The position numbers were made by a program, and so were the translations under genes. A DNA stretch of 64,000 nt, from the NCBI GenBank assembly GCA_017554745.1, contig JAFZHS010000021.1, forward strand, positions 145,186-209,185, written 5' to 3'. Under the pieces are notes generated by a model that saw only the letters and a program-made list of their open reading frames with translations, was not told the DNA's origin and ran no database searches. Source of the stretch: Clostridiales bacterium. Its GTDB lineage: Bacteria; Bacillota; Clostridia; Saccharofermentanales; Saccharofermentanaceae. Of this stretch, positions 26,356 to 34,972 are shown piece by piece. The stretch's first letter is position 1. Every line of letters starts with the position of its first letter.

Positions 26356-26364
26356 ATTATAGCA
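26356..26364 (-). promoter_or_regulatory. Extended -10 promoter of the AraC regulator
   Basis: Minus strand TGCTATAAT about 90 nt before the start at 26265. Confidence 0.6.
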
Positions 26365-26469
26365 CGAAAACGTAAAAATAAGATATGAAAAAGCAATAAT
26401 GCCACGAGGTGAATTTGTTATTTTGAGGGCATCAAGATTGTTCATCAGATAACTATTGAGGAGGTAAAC

Positions 26470-27843
26470 ATGAAGAACAAGAAGATCATCAGTTCTATCC
26501 TGGCTCTCTCCATGCTTGTCCCGCTCGCTTCTTGCGGCAAGAAGGCTGAGGAGACCGGTGCTGCAAAGACTGAGACTCCTGCGATCGAAGGCTACAACCT
26601 TCTGTGGAGCGACGAGTTCGACGGCAGCGGCGAGATGGATCTGACCAAGTGGAACTATGAACCCCACGAACCCGGCTGGACCAACAATGAGCTCCAGGAG
26701 TACACGACTTCTACGGATAACGTTTTCGTAAGAGACGGCAATCTCGTGCTCAAGGCCCTCAAGACCGAGAAGGACGGCGTAACACATTACACATCCGGCA
26801 AGGTCACAGGCCAGAACAAGACAGATTTCCAGTACGGCAAGGTAGTCGTTTCCGCCAAGGTACCTGAAGGACAGGGCTTGTGGCCCGCCATCTGGATGAT
26901 GCCCAAGGACGAGTCCTACTACGGCCAGTGGCCCAAGTGCGGCGAGATCGACATCATGGAGTCTTTAGGCCACGACACTACAGTATCTTATTCGACAATT
27001 CACTACGGCGAACCTCACGGCGAGCAGCAGGGCACGATCACCAAGGAAGGCGATGAGAGCTTCTCTGCAAAGTTCCACGAGTACTCCGTAGAGTGGGAAC
27101 CCGGCGAGATGCGCTTCTACACAGACGGCGAGCTCGTCCTCACATGCAACGACTGGTTCACGGCAGTCGAGGGCGAAGACGACAAGCCCTATCCGGCACC
27201 TTTCGACCAGCCCTTCTTCGTTCAGATGAACCTCGCAGTCGGCGGCAACTGGCCCGGCAATCCTGACGAGACCACCAACTTCGACAACGCAGAGTTCCTG
27301 ATCGACTACGTCCGCGTTTACCAGAAGGACGCTTACGACACCAACGTAACCAAGCCCCCGATGACCTTCCGCGACCCGCTCGCTGACGGCAACTACATCC
27401 GCAACGGAGACTTCTCCGTCGCAGAAGACCTCACAGACGACATCGACTGGAAGTTCCTCCTTTTCTATGAGGGCGTAGGTGAAGCCGAGATCAAGGACGG
27501 CGAGATGATCATCACGTCTTCCAACTGCGGCACCGAAGAATACTCCGTCCAGCTCGTCCATCCGGACATCGCGATGTATAAGGGCCACCACTACCGGATC
27601 ACCTTCGACATCCGAGCCGACGAGGCCCGCAAGTGCATCGTCTGCATCTCCGCCCCGAACGCCGGCTGGATCCGCTACTTCCCCGACACCTCGATCGACC
27701 TGACCACCGAGTGGCAGACATTCACTTTCGAGTTCGAGATGAAGGAGAAGGACGACAACAACGGCCGCCTCGAGTTCAACATGGGCAAGCACGGCGACAC
27801 CGCCACGATCCATCTCACAAACGTCAGAGTAGAAGAGATCTGA
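26470..27843 (+). CDS. GH16 beta-glucanase lipoprotein (laminarinase type) with C-terminal CBM
   Basis: 457 residues. Signal peptide with lipobox LASC (Cys about 22); GH16 domain about 40-285 with the catalytic EIDIME block near residues 158-163, the laminarinase-type spacing; then a CBM4/9-like domain (about 300-457, beginning NYIRNGDFSVAED, with WKFLLFYEGVGEAEI). Expected to cut beta-1,3- or mixed-linkage glucans at the cell surface. Strong GAGGAGG site. Divergent AraC gene probably regulates it; intrinsic terminator follows. Confidence 0.92.
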   Translation: MKNKKIISSILALSMLVPLASCGKKAEETGAAKTETPAIEGYNLLWSDEFDGSGEMDLTKWNYEPHEPGWTNNELQEYTTSTDNVFVRDGNLVLKALKTEKDGVTHYTSGKVTGQNKTDFQYGKVVVSAKVPEGQGLWPAIWMMPKDESYYGQWPKCGEIDIMESLGHDTTVSYSTIHYGEPHGEQQGTITKEGDESFSAKFHEYSVEWEPGEMRFYTDGELVLTCNDWFTAVEGEDDKPYPAPFDQPFFVQMNLAVGGNWPGNPDETTNFDNAEFLIDYVRVYQKDAYDTNVTKPPMTFRDPLADGNYIRNGDFSVAEDLTDDIDWKFLLFYEGVGEAEIKDGEMIITSSNCGTEEYSVQLVHPDIAMYKGHHYRITFDIRADEARKCIVCISAPNAGWIRYFPDTSIDLTTEWQTFTFEFEMKEKDDNNGRLEFNMGKHGDTATIHLTNVRVEEI

Positions 27844-27868
27844 TCTGTCACATCCCGAAATATTTAGC

Positions 27869-27906
27869 AAGGAGCTGTCCTTTGGCGGGGCGGCTCCTTT
27901 TTTTTG
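27869..27906 (+). terminator. Terminator of the GH16 gene
   Basis: AAGGAGC / GCTCCTT stem with T8 tail, 27 nt past the stop. Confidence 0.85.
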
Positions 27907-28004
27907 TGTGGGGGCTGTCGGGCGGGGCGGCTGCTTTTTGAGTGTACCCAAATCGCGATTTTTGACCCTTTTAGGACTACATTTCGTGTCAGTTTGAGAA
28001 TTTT

Positions 28005-28117
28005 AAAAAGCTGACATTTTTGCTCACATTTTAAGCTGTTTTTGTTAGCTAAAAAGTTAGCTTTTCGCAAAAGCTGACTTTTTAGCCAACATTTTCGCGT
28101 GGAAATGTCAGCTTTTT
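28005..28117. repeat. Nested stem-loops made of tandem AAAAGCTGAC units
   Basis: Outer perfect 15-bp inverted repeat AAAAAGCTGACATTT (28005-28019) / 28103-28117 encloses an inner 18-bp stem (28048-28065 / 28069-28086). The two halves are also direct repeats, 63 nt apart, starting AAAAGCTGAC and ending ACATTTT. Lies between the GH16 terminator and the ECF promoter at 28148, in a 366-nt gene-free stretch (27844-28209). Confidence 0.8.
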
Positions 28118-28147
28118 GATAGCAAGGATTAAAAATCCTCTCCCCAC

Positions 28148-28180
28148 TGCAACATTTCCCCTTCTTTATCTGTATATAGG
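28148..28180 (+). promoter_or_regulatory. ECF-sigma promoter of the lipoprotein/radical SAM operon
   Basis: TGCAACATTT and TCTGTATATAGG with 15 nt between TGCAAC and TCTG, 30 nt before the first lipoprotein start; matches the copies at 1112-1144 and 3946-3978 in boxes and spacing. Confidence 0.82.
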
Positions 28181-28209
28181 TCAAAGGAACAACAAAGGAG
28201 GGACCCGAA

Positions 28210-28560
28210 ATGAAGATCACACCCACCAAAGATTATAAGAAGCCGCTCTACGCTTTAGGCCTGGCAACAGCAATGATCGCAGTAGCAGTTACCGGCTGCA
28301 CTGACCCTGACAGCAAGACCAAGACAAGAAGACATCACCGCAGGTCTAACCCTACTGAGGTCCAGTACGAAGGCGGTTTGACGATCGCTGATCCTGATGT
28401 TGAGCTCATGGGCGAGACAGATGTTGAAATACCTCCTACGACGGAAAACATTCAGTTCGAAGGCGAGATGGATATTTGGACCGATCCTACTGACGAGGAT
28501 TTCGGAATGGACGGCAACGTTCTGGTCGGCCCCGACTACACGGTCGAAGACACACAATAA
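28210..28560 (+). CDS. Small lipoprotein A, putative radical-SAM-associated substrate
   Basis: 116 residues. The first 40 residues (MKITPTKDYKKPLYALGLA...) are nearly identical to those of the next gene and similar to the third; lipobox VTGC (Cys about 31). The mature part starts with TDPDSKTKTRRHHRR and is then acidic with two related segments, EVQYEGG...DPDVE and ENIQFEGEMDIW, plus VEIPPTTE. AAAGGAGGG site. First gene of an operon ending with a radical SAM/SPASM enzyme, which may modify it before export. No known family recognised. Confidence 0.8.
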   Translation: MKITPTKDYKKPLYALGLATAMIAVAVTGCTDPDSKTKTRRHHRRSNPTEVQYEGGLTIADPDVELMGETDVEIPPTTENIQFEGEMDIWTDPTDEDFGMDGNVLVGPDYTVEDTQ

Positions 28561-28572
28561 GGAGATAAGACA

Positions 28573-28944
28573 ATGAAGATCACACCCACCAAAGATTATA
28601 AGAAGCCGCTGTACGCGCTCGGCCTGGCAACCGCGATGATGGCAGTAGCAGTTACCGGCTGCACTGACCCTGACAGCAAGACCAAGACCAGGAGACGCCA
28701 CCACAGGACAAAGCACACGGAGGTCCAGCTGGCAGGCGACACACAGACTGTTGAGCCCGATATCGATTACGCAGGCGAAGAAACTGTTGAGATACCGTCC
28801 ACGACCGAAGACGATATCAGGCTGGCCGGCGACGTTCAGATCTGCCCCGACTACACGGTCGAAGACGATCTGACTGATGACGACACCAACACACTTGGCG
28901 AACAGGGCTTAGGCGACGGCACGGTCTCCACGGGCGAGACTTGA
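28573..28944 (+). CDS. Small lipoprotein B, paralogue of A
   Basis: 123 residues. N-terminal ~55 residues almost identical to lipoprotein A at DNA and protein level, indicating recent tandem duplication; lipobox VTGC. Mature part shares EVQLAGD, VEIPSTTE, DDIRLAGDVQ and CPDYTVEDD with A but diverges after that. An AAGGAG site 8 nt upstream is shared in sequence with the sites of genes A and C. The stop at 28944 may reflect a frameshift: see the open +1 frame to 29037. Confidence 0.78.
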   Translation: MKITPTKDYKKPLYALGLATAMMAVAVTGCTDPDSKTKTRRRHHRTKHTEVQLAGDTQTVEPDIDYAGEETVEIPSTTEDDIRLAGDVQICPDYTVEDDLTDDDTNTLGEQGLGDGTVSTGET

Positions 28945-29050
28945 GCAGGAGCTTCCCGAAAAGTATAATCCGAGGTATAAGCTCCCCGGTTCGCAGACAC
29001 GCACCATCGCAAAGCACGACGGTGCAGACGCACACTAAGGAGATAAGGCA

Positions 29051-29269
29051 ATGAAGTTATCACAGCCTAAGAACTACAAGAAGCCGCTATATGCAATCGG
29101 TCTGGCAGCCGCTGTCATGGCTGTGTCGCTGACGGGCTGCACCGATCCGGACAAGCTCAGGACAGGCGGGGCCGCGGAGGTCGCAGTCGATGATGACAAT
29201 CATGAGGAGGCGGTCAAGGAGATCTCCGAGAACATTACGGCGGGCATCGTCTCGATCGTTTTCAAGTAA
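29051..29269 (+). CDS. Small lipoprotein C, shorter paralogue
   Basis: 72 residues. Signal region KNYKKPLYAIGLAAAVMAVSLTGCTDPDK aligns with A and B; the mature part is only about 42 residues, acidic, and lacks the EVQ/VEIP segments. TAAGGAGATAAGGCA precedes the start, copying the intergenic stretch before B. Followed 35 nt later by the radical SAM gene. Confidence 0.72.
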   Translation: MKLSQPKNYKKPLYAIGLAAAVMAVSLTGCTDPDKLRTGGAAEVAVDDDNHEEAVKEISENITAGIVSIVFK

Positions 29270-29304
29270 CTTTTAACCCGCGCACAGGCGCAACAAATTG
29301 ACTT

Positions 29305-30366
29305 ATGAATCTGACACTACATCTTACTGACAATTGCAACATGGACTGCAGCTACTGCATCCGCGAGAAATGCCCCAAGGACATGAGCGAAGAGGTGCTG
29401 CTCAAGGCATGCGACCTCGCTTTCTCCAAGGGCCAGAAGGCGGGGCTTTGTTTCTTCGGAGGCGAGCCGCTGCTTAAGAAAGACCTTATCTATAAGGCTC
29501 TCGACTATTGCGACGAGTTGTCGAAGAAGACCGGCAAGAAGTTCGAGTGCAAGATGACCACCAACGGCACGCTGCTCGACGAGCAGTTTATAATGCGTGC
29601 CAAGAAGGCGAAAATGGGCATCGGGCTTTCTTTCGACGGCACGGCGCAGGACGTCTGCAGAATTTTCGTAGGCGGCAAACCGACATCTGCCGTAGTCGAA
29701 GAGAAGGCGAAGATGCTCTTAAAGCACATGCCAGATTCCATAGCCCTCGCGACGATTGCGCCGCAGGCTGTTCCCTACTATGCCGAGTCCGTTAAATATC
29801 TTCACGATCTTGGCTTCAAGAAAATATCTTGCGTCATCGCGTACGGCCGCAAGGTCAATTGGACCGACGCCGACCTGGACATCCTCCGCGGCCAGCTCGA
29901 GCTGACAGCAGCTTACGTTAAGGAACTCTTCATCAAGAAGGAGAGTTATTTCGTCTCACCGATGTGCGTCAAGATCACCGACTGCATCAGAGGCATGAAC
30001 TCGGCTGAGCGCTGCCACCTGGGCGTCCGCCAGATGCCCGTCACGCCCGCAGGAAAGCTCTATCCCTGCACGTCATTTATCGGCGACGATGACTACCTTT
30101 TGGGCGACGTATTTAACGGCATAAACGACGCGAAGGTCATCGAGATCTCCAAGCGCGCTGCAACGCCTGAGACGTGCGTCGGCTGCGACCTCGTCAAGCG
30201 CTGCACCAATTCGTGCGGGTGCTCCAACAGGATGAACACGGGCGACGAGAACAAGGTCTCCCCTCTCCAATGCACCTACGAGCGCATGCTGATCGAAGTC
30301 GCTGACGCTTTGGGCGAGGAGCTCTATCAGATAGATCCTGAGCGGTTCGCGAAAATGTTTGCGTGA
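29305..30366 (+). CDS. Radical SAM/SPASM peptide- or protein-modifying enzyme
   Basis: 353 residues. Radical SAM cluster motif CNMDCSYC (CX3CX2C, Cys near 11, 15, 18), GGEPLL near 54, TTNGTL near 92. The C-terminal SPASM region has CHLGVRQMPVTPAGKLYPC, then CVGCDLVKRCTNSCGCSNR and a late Cys near 329, ligands for auxiliary 4Fe-4S clusters as in anSME and RiPP maturases. Sulfatase is absent nearby, so anSME is unlikely. Its position behind three paralogous lipoproteins under an ECF promoter suggests they are its substrates (inference). No strong ribosome binding site; translation may depend on the upstream gene. Confidence 0.88.
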   Translation: MNLTLHLTDNCNMDCSYCIREKCPKDMSEEVLLKACDLAFSKGQKAGLCFFGGEPLLKKDLIYKALDYCDELSKKTGKKFECKMTTNGTLLDEQFIMRAKKAKMGIGLSFDGTAQDVCRIFVGGKPTSAVVEEKAKMLLKHMPDSIALATIAPQAVPYYAESVKYLHDLGFKKISCVIAYGRKVNWTDADLDILRGQLELTAAYVKELFIKKESYFVSPMCVKITDCIRGMNSAERCHLGVRQMPVTPAGKLYPCTSFIGDDDYLLGDVFNGINDAKVIEISKRAATPETCVGCDLVKRCTNSCGCSNRMNTGDENKVSPLQCTYERMLIEVADALGEELYQIDPERFAKMFA

Positions 30367-30379
30367 ATGCACTTCTTCA

Positions 30380-30465
30380 TGCACATAGAACTCTTTATTT
30401 GCATCTATGTGCACGAAAATGGCTACTTTCATGCACATAACAGCTGTTTTTCGCCTCTATGTGCA
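30380..30465. repeat. Tandem pair of TGCACATA stem-loops
   Basis: Two direct copies, period 52 nt, each a hairpin: TGCACATAGA / TCTATGTGCA (30380-30413) and TGCACATA / TATGTGCA (30432-30465). Lies directly after the radical SAM stop codon, in a gene-free stretch (30367-30701). Confidence 0.8.
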
Positions 30466-30492
30466 CGACTGCCCTCTTAAAAATATCACCCA

Positions 30493-30524
30493 TAAAAAAG
30501 CCCGGGATCTCATAATCCCGGGCT
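30493..30524 (-). terminator. Terminator for the solute-binding lipoprotein gene
   Basis: 10-bp stem AGCCCGGGAT / ATCCCGGGCT with T6 on the minus strand; weaker T content on plus, so it may act in both directions between convergent genes. Confidence 0.8.
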
Positions 30525-30588
30525 CTTATTACTTTTGCTACAAAGGTCTCAAAAGATAAGTTTTTATGGCATGCCTGGAGTATACTCT

Positions 30589-30690
30589 CTAATTCCTACT
30601 AAGTCAATAGGAATTTGCAACTCCTATCAAAGTTTCAGCAAATCCTGTCAAGGGAAACCACAAATCCTGTCAGGATTCCGCAACTCCGCG
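30589..30690. repeat. Degenerate tandem repeat, unit ~21 nt
   Basis: Four or five imperfect units beginning CAA(C/A)TCCT and containing (G/A)TCA, for example CAACTCCTATCAAAG, CAAATCCTGTCAAGG and CAAATCCTGTCAGG. Includes short palindromes such as ATTCCTA...TAGGAAT. It lies between the stop at 30702 and the terminator at 30493, so it would be in the 3' untranslated region. Confidence 0.55.
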
Positions 30691-30701
30691 CAACGCTCAA
30701 A

Positions 30702-33134
30702 TTACTTTCTCTCGTCCAAGACCTTCTGTACTCTGTCCTGAGCGATCTTGACGACTTCGTCCAGATCCTTCTGGCCGGAGAAGTATGCGGGCATCTCTTC
30801 GACGAGGATGACGTTGATCGAAGCGTCCTGAGAGTCCGTCTTGGAGCAGCTATCGATAGTCTTCTCGAGCTCTTCTACCTGGTCGTAAGTGAACTTGACC
30901 CTGTTCTGAGGAATATCCATGCCATAGCCGTAACCATAGTACATGCCGTCGATGGGGTTCTCGTTGAAGTAATCGACAGCCTGGTGGCCGATATCCTCGA
31001 AAACCTCACGGTTGAGAGAGAATGAGCCTGACTTGCCGATTTCTTCCTGGACTTCGTCAGAAAGGAGCATCTTTACGAACTCTGCGCATGCATCGAGATC
31101 GTAAGCCTGAGCGGAGATCGCTACGGAAGTATAAGCGCCGATCATAGGTCCGCGGCCGTCTGAAGAAGGAAGTCCGAGGATCGCGTTAGCGCCGTTCAGC
31201 TCGTTGATGTTTGAGAAGTAGGTGTAGAAGCCATAGACGCTGGTATTGATAGCTGTCTGGGGCTCAGAATTCATGTTCATAGGATCGTAAGTTACGATCA
31301 TGCCCATGTTCTCCTGCTCATCCCAGGACAAGCTGGATTCGCGGACGTTGTCCTTAACGTATTTCGCGAGAGCCGCAAAATCTTCACCTGAGAAATCAGC
31401 CTTGCCGTTTACGATGAACTTGTCGCTCATAGCGCCGAAAAGCTGTGTGAAGTAGTGAGCCTGGCCTGAAGTGATGATGTCCTCACCATTCAAAGCATCG
31501 TTTAAGAAATCAATATACTCCTCGGTAGTAAATCCGACGCCGCTCTTGCCTGCGTACTTGGCATCAGTCTGGATACCCTCGATAGTGAAGCTGACCGGGA
31601 GCGTGTAGAGCTTGCCGTCTGTCTTGGAGCACTCAAAAACATTGGTGAAATACTTGTTTGAGTCAAGATCCTTTACGTAAGGCGAGAGGTCAGCCAGGTA
31701 GTTATCGCTCTGGAGCTGGCCGTAGTAGCTGACGTCCATGAAGATGTCAGGTCCGTCGCCGTTAATGATGTCCATTGCAAGCTGGTTGCTCATTTCGGCA
31801 GAGAACTTGTCAGAGATCGCGGTGAGCTCGTCATCGCTGTTGATATCGTTGTAAGCGTTGCCGAGTTCTACTGTGTAACGGTCAGTAACTTCGATGAAGT
31901 ATTTGCCGTTAGTGTCGTTAAACTTCATGATGGCGTCGCCGACTGTCTCTTCAACATAGCCGTAAGAAGCATAGAGCTCAAGGATAGTCTTGCCTGCGTG
32001 AGGGTTCTTGTCTGCCTTTGTGAAAAGGATTACCTTGAACTCCTCATCGGACATATACATGTTAGAGAAACCTTCGCTGTGGTAAACGGAACCGCAAAGA
32101 AGGAATGAATCCTTATCAACAGAAGCAACCTGCAGGTTAGTAAGAATGTTTCTGCTTACTCCGCACCAGCTGAAATTGAAGATCTCTTCTACTGACTTTT
32201 TCTGCATGTCGATCTTAGAAAGTCCGACAGGTGTTGAAGTGTAGACACAACCGTCAGAACCGACAGTGGCATTGTAGTAGGATAACGTATCCATCCAGCT
32301 GTAATCTTCGCTCTTAGCCTTCGAAAGCTCGCATGTCACAAGGTCTATCTCGTAGTAGTTCTGACCGTTATTCGTATCTGCAGGGACCATGATCTTCGTA
32401 TCGCTGATCGGGAATACTGCAGAAGAGCTGTAGACGTCCTTGCCGGGTTCCTTAATGTCAATAGTTGTTACTGTGCCGTCCGGCTTATGAACGATTACCT
32501 GGACAGAAGACATGCTGCTCTCGTCATCCCATACGGAAGACAGATCGACGCGGTAATCACCGACCTTGAATGAACCGTAGATAGAGCCGTCGCCTTCGAT
32601 CTCGTTATACTCGAGCTCTTCTCCGGTCATAGGATCGACAATGTGCTCTGTATTCTTCATCTCATATGTCTTATCGTCCCATGAGGTTGCATTGATCGAC
32701 AGCTTTCCGTCAACGAACGTAGCGCCACTGACGTATTCGTTTTCGCCCATGAAGCCGTCCATATCAAAAGTGTTGACTACTTCGCCGGTTTTCTTGTCGA
32801 GTATTGTCAGCTTCTCGATCTGGTACTCCGTGTAATCAAAGGTCTCCCAGTCGATGTTGCCCGTAGGGTATTGATAGCTGCCGCTTGTATAGACGGCAAC
32901 ATAATTGTCGTCAGTACCGGCAAGCTGAGAATAGATATACTCGAGCTTCTTGCTCTTATCGACCTCAGGCGAAACGTCGATGACCTTAGTATCGTACCAG
33001 GGCGTATCAGCGGTGATCTTATCGCCGCTGTGGCTCTTGGTGCTGCCACCCTTCTTCTTACAGGATGTCAGGGGCACCAACATGATTGAAGCAGCCAGCA
33101 CGCCGGCCACAAGTTTAGAGGTTAATTTGTTCAT
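30702..33134 (-). CDS. Lipoprotein: beta-propeller-like region plus family 1 solute-binding domain
   Basis: 810 residues. Lipobox LTSC (Cys about 25). Residues ~50-380 form repeated strand-rich blocks with KKTGEVVNTFDMD-type turns, like a WD/PQQ-style propeller; residues ~390-810 look like an extracellular solute-binding protein family 1 domain (DGPDIFMDVSYYGQL, YLADLSPYVKDLD, then ...AYDLDACAEFVKMLLSDEVQEEI). No permease genes are adjacent. A second protein of the same build and the same C-terminal ending (QKVLDERK) lies at 51780-54179. Confidence 0.78.
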   Translation of the reverse strand: MNKLTSKLVAGVLAASIMLVPLTSCKKKGGSTKSHSGDKITADTPWYDTKVIDVSPEVDKSKKLEYIYSQLAGTDDNYVAVYTSGSYQYPTGNIDWETFDYTEYQIEKLTILDKKTGEVVNTFDMDGFMGENEYVSGATFVDGKLSINATSWDDKTYEMKNTEHIVDPMTGEELEYNEIEGDGSIYGSFKVGDYRVDLSSVWDDESSMSSVQVIVHKPDGTVTTIDIKEPGKDVYSSSAVFPISDTKIMVPADTNNGQNYYEIDLVTCELSKAKSEDYSWMDTLSYYNATVGSDGCVYTSTPVGLSKIDMQKKSVEEIFNFSWCGVSRNILTNLQVASVDKDSFLLCGSVYHSEGFSNMYMSDEEFKVILFTKADKNPHAGKTILELYASYGYVEETVGDAIMKFNDTNGKYFIEVTDRYTVELGNAYNDINSDDELTAISDKFSAEMSNQLAMDIINGDGPDIFMDVSYYGQLQSDNYLADLSPYVKDLDSNKYFTNVFECSKTDGKLYTLPVSFTIEGIQTDAKYAGKSGVGFTTEEYIDFLNDALNGEDIITSGQAHYFTQLFGAMSDKFIVNGKADFSGEDFAALAKYVKDNVRESSLSWDEQENMGMIVTYDPMNMNSEPQTAINTSVYGFYTYFSNINELNGANAILGLPSSDGRGPMIGAYTSVAISAQAYDLDACAEFVKMLLSDEVQEEIGKSGSFSLNREVFEDIGHQAVDYFNENPIDGMYYGYGYGMDIPQNRVKFTYDQVEELEKTIDSCSKTDSQDASINVILVEEMPAYFSGQKDLDEVVKIAQDRVQKVLDERK

Positions 33135-33272
33135 TGAAAAAAATAACTCCTTTCCTATTATTCCCCATTAAAGTATGGCAGTCCGAAAACCGCCTTCAGT
33201 GCCTATAGTATACAGCAAAATATCAATTTTAATAGAGTTTTGAGCCGATTTAAGAAAAACTTAAGGGTTTCT

Positions 33273-34112
33273 TTACCGTTTGGCGGGCCTTTTTTTCTTT
33301 GCCACATATCCCGGCAAAATTACTATCGCTGCTGCCACTGCCATTACTGCGAGCGCGAAAACTATTACCTTCACCCACACCGCTTTGTTAGTCTCGGCGC
33401 GGAAAACTCTTGCGAACTCAGCTGACAGGTAATTCGAGCCCGGATACTTCTCCATAAGGCTGTCCTGAAGAGCTGCAGGATCTGCATTTGTGGTTATCAG
33501 CATGTTCACGTCACTGATTGCGTCATATTCCACAAGATAGTCGTCGAGCCTTGCCATGAAGTCATCCCAGGTAGCCGGATCGTACTTGTAATAGAGCATG
33601 TAAGGATCAGCGGGAACCTCCGAAGCCCACGCGGTATCGCCGTCCGCGCACCTGATGTACGCGTACTCACCATTTAGGGGCGCTTCCGAAGCATCAAGCC
33701 TGAACATATAATCAGTGCCTGCAGGAGCGCCGTAGTACTTCATGACATCGCTTGGGACGGCTATATAAGCTTCCGCAATCTCGCCGTTGTTAAGACCGTC
33801 AGCGAGCTCAGTAATCAGGGAATCGTCGAAGACGTAGATGTTTTCGACGCCCTCCATCTGACTGATCGCCGGGATGTCCACGTACAAAATGTAGCGGCTC
33901 TCATCGGCGGGCCTTATCTTCTTGCCGTCCAGATACGTCCTGTTAAGCGTGTCCACGCCCCTGTCGACCGTGTAAACAAAGATGGAATCCGTGTCCGGCA
34001 CCTCGTCCGTACAGTAGTCCGAGAGAAAACATATGCATGTAAACCCTGAAATGACAGCAACGGCCGCGCAAACGACCAGAAGCCTTAAAACATTGATCCA
34101 CTTTGGAGTCAT
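33273..34112 (-). CDS. Bitopic membrane protein, unknown function
   Basis: 279 residues: span near 12-32, a ~210-residue external domain with no cysteine after the first helix region, and a second span near 247-270 followed by a short basic tail (KKKRPAKR). The layout resembles MacB/FtsX-like or ABC-2 external domains on two helices but no motif was recognised. Upstream of the propeller/SBP lipoprotein on the same strand, 138 nt apart, so co-expression is possible. Confidence 0.65.
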   Translation of the reverse strand: MTPKWINVLRLLVVCAAVAVISGFTCICFLSDYCTDEVPDTDSIFVYTVDRGVDTLNRTYLDGKKIRPADESRYILYVDIPAISQMEGVENIYVFDDSLITELADGLNNGEIAEAYIAVPSDVMKYYGAPAGTDYMFRLDASEAPLNGEYAYIRCADGDTAWASEVPADPYMLYYKYDPATWDDFMARLDDYLVEYDAISDVNMLITTNADPAALQDSLMEKYPGSNYLSAEFARVFRAETNKAVWVKVIVFALAVMAVAAAIVILPGYVAKKKRPAKR

Positions 34113-34213
34113 ATAATATCCGCCTATCCCTTTATTCAGGGGATATTATAGCAGGAATTGAAGGCTCATAGTTGATTACCGGTCGCTGGTGGAGATACTG
34201 GGTGAAGAATTGA

Positions 34214-34954
34214 TCAGTGTGGCAATTCCGCTGTGGCAAGAATGATAGCGTGATCTGTCGTCTGCCCGTAACGGTTATACTCGGCTACTTGTGCTTTAAC
34301 TCTACCTTTCATGTTGGGAGAAACAAGCACGTTATCGATCTTAGATGATCTCCAGGTAGGTTCATCCAACAGTTTTTCATAGGGTAAAGCATCGAAAATA
34401 TCATGGCATTCTAAGTTGCCGATTTCAGTATTCCAATCTCCGAAAACAACGACTTTCTTTCCTTCAGAAATCTCTTTCTCTTCTATAGATTTCTCCCAAT
34501 TCAGCATGGCTTCTTTGGAAGCAAGTTGCTCGTCATAATGAGGCTTCTTACTATCGGCACAAGGTATGTTAACTACTCTAATCTCCAGACCGTCAGAAAG
34601 AGTAAATCCGGCGTATCTGTATATAGTCTTGATGGTCACCTCGTCATAACGGATCTGCTTAGCTTTATGAGACCTCAAGACATATGCGCATGTTAAGCAT
34701 GTGAATCTGAACTTATCCTTTCTCTTGCTAAAGTCAGGGGCTATTATGCGTTCATATCCATATGGCCATAAGAACGCTTCGAGGTATTTTAACTGGTAAG
34801 CGCTGCACCCTGTGATTAATATAGCGTCCGGGCTGTAATTATTTAATATATCTTGAGCCAGAATGCGAGCGCGTAGGCCGTGATCTCCGCGATAGCGTAA
34901 TGCTTCTCGCTCTTCCTTGCCGCCGGTCATATTGGTTAATATCAATCTATACAT
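34214..34954 (-). CDS. Divergent endonuclease/exonuclease/phosphatase (EEP)-like protein
   Basis: 246 residues. C-terminal blocks VVVFGDWNTEIG (about 157-168, matching the GDFN motif) and TTDHAII (about 234-240, matching the SDH motif) are EEP hallmarks. The expected N-terminal QE motif is replaced by ILITGC, so a metal ligand may be missing. GGGAG site 5 nt before the start. Eighteen nt after the neighbouring unknown gene, likely one operon. Low GC relative to flanks suggests an accessory origin. Confidence 0.6.
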   Translation of the reverse strand: MYRLILTNMTGGKEEREALRYRGDHGLRARILAQDILNNYSPDAILITGCSAYQLKYLEAFLWPYGYERIIAPDFSKRKDKFRFTCLTCAYVLRSHKAKQIRYDEVTIKTIYRYAGFTLSDGLEIRVVNIPCADSKKPHYDEQLASKEAMLNWEKSIEEKEISEGKKVVVFGDWNTEIGNLECHDIFDALPYEKLLDEPTWRSSKIDNVLVSPNMKGRVKAQVAEYNRYGQTTDHAIILATAELPH

Positions 34955-34972
34955 ATAATTCTCCCTTCATGT

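Noticed and set aside
26965..27951. 328-codon minus frame across the GH16 gene
   Set aside because: GH16 catalytic motifs, signal peptide and terminator are on the plus strand; the minus frame is a codon-bias shadow.
30589..30690. Possible CRISPR-like array
   Set aside because: Units are ~21 nt, poorly conserved and without spacers of constant length; no cas genes nearby.
34608..34624. TCTGTATATAG match to the ECF -10 box
   Set aside because: It lies inside a coding region and has no TGCAAC box 15 nt upstream.
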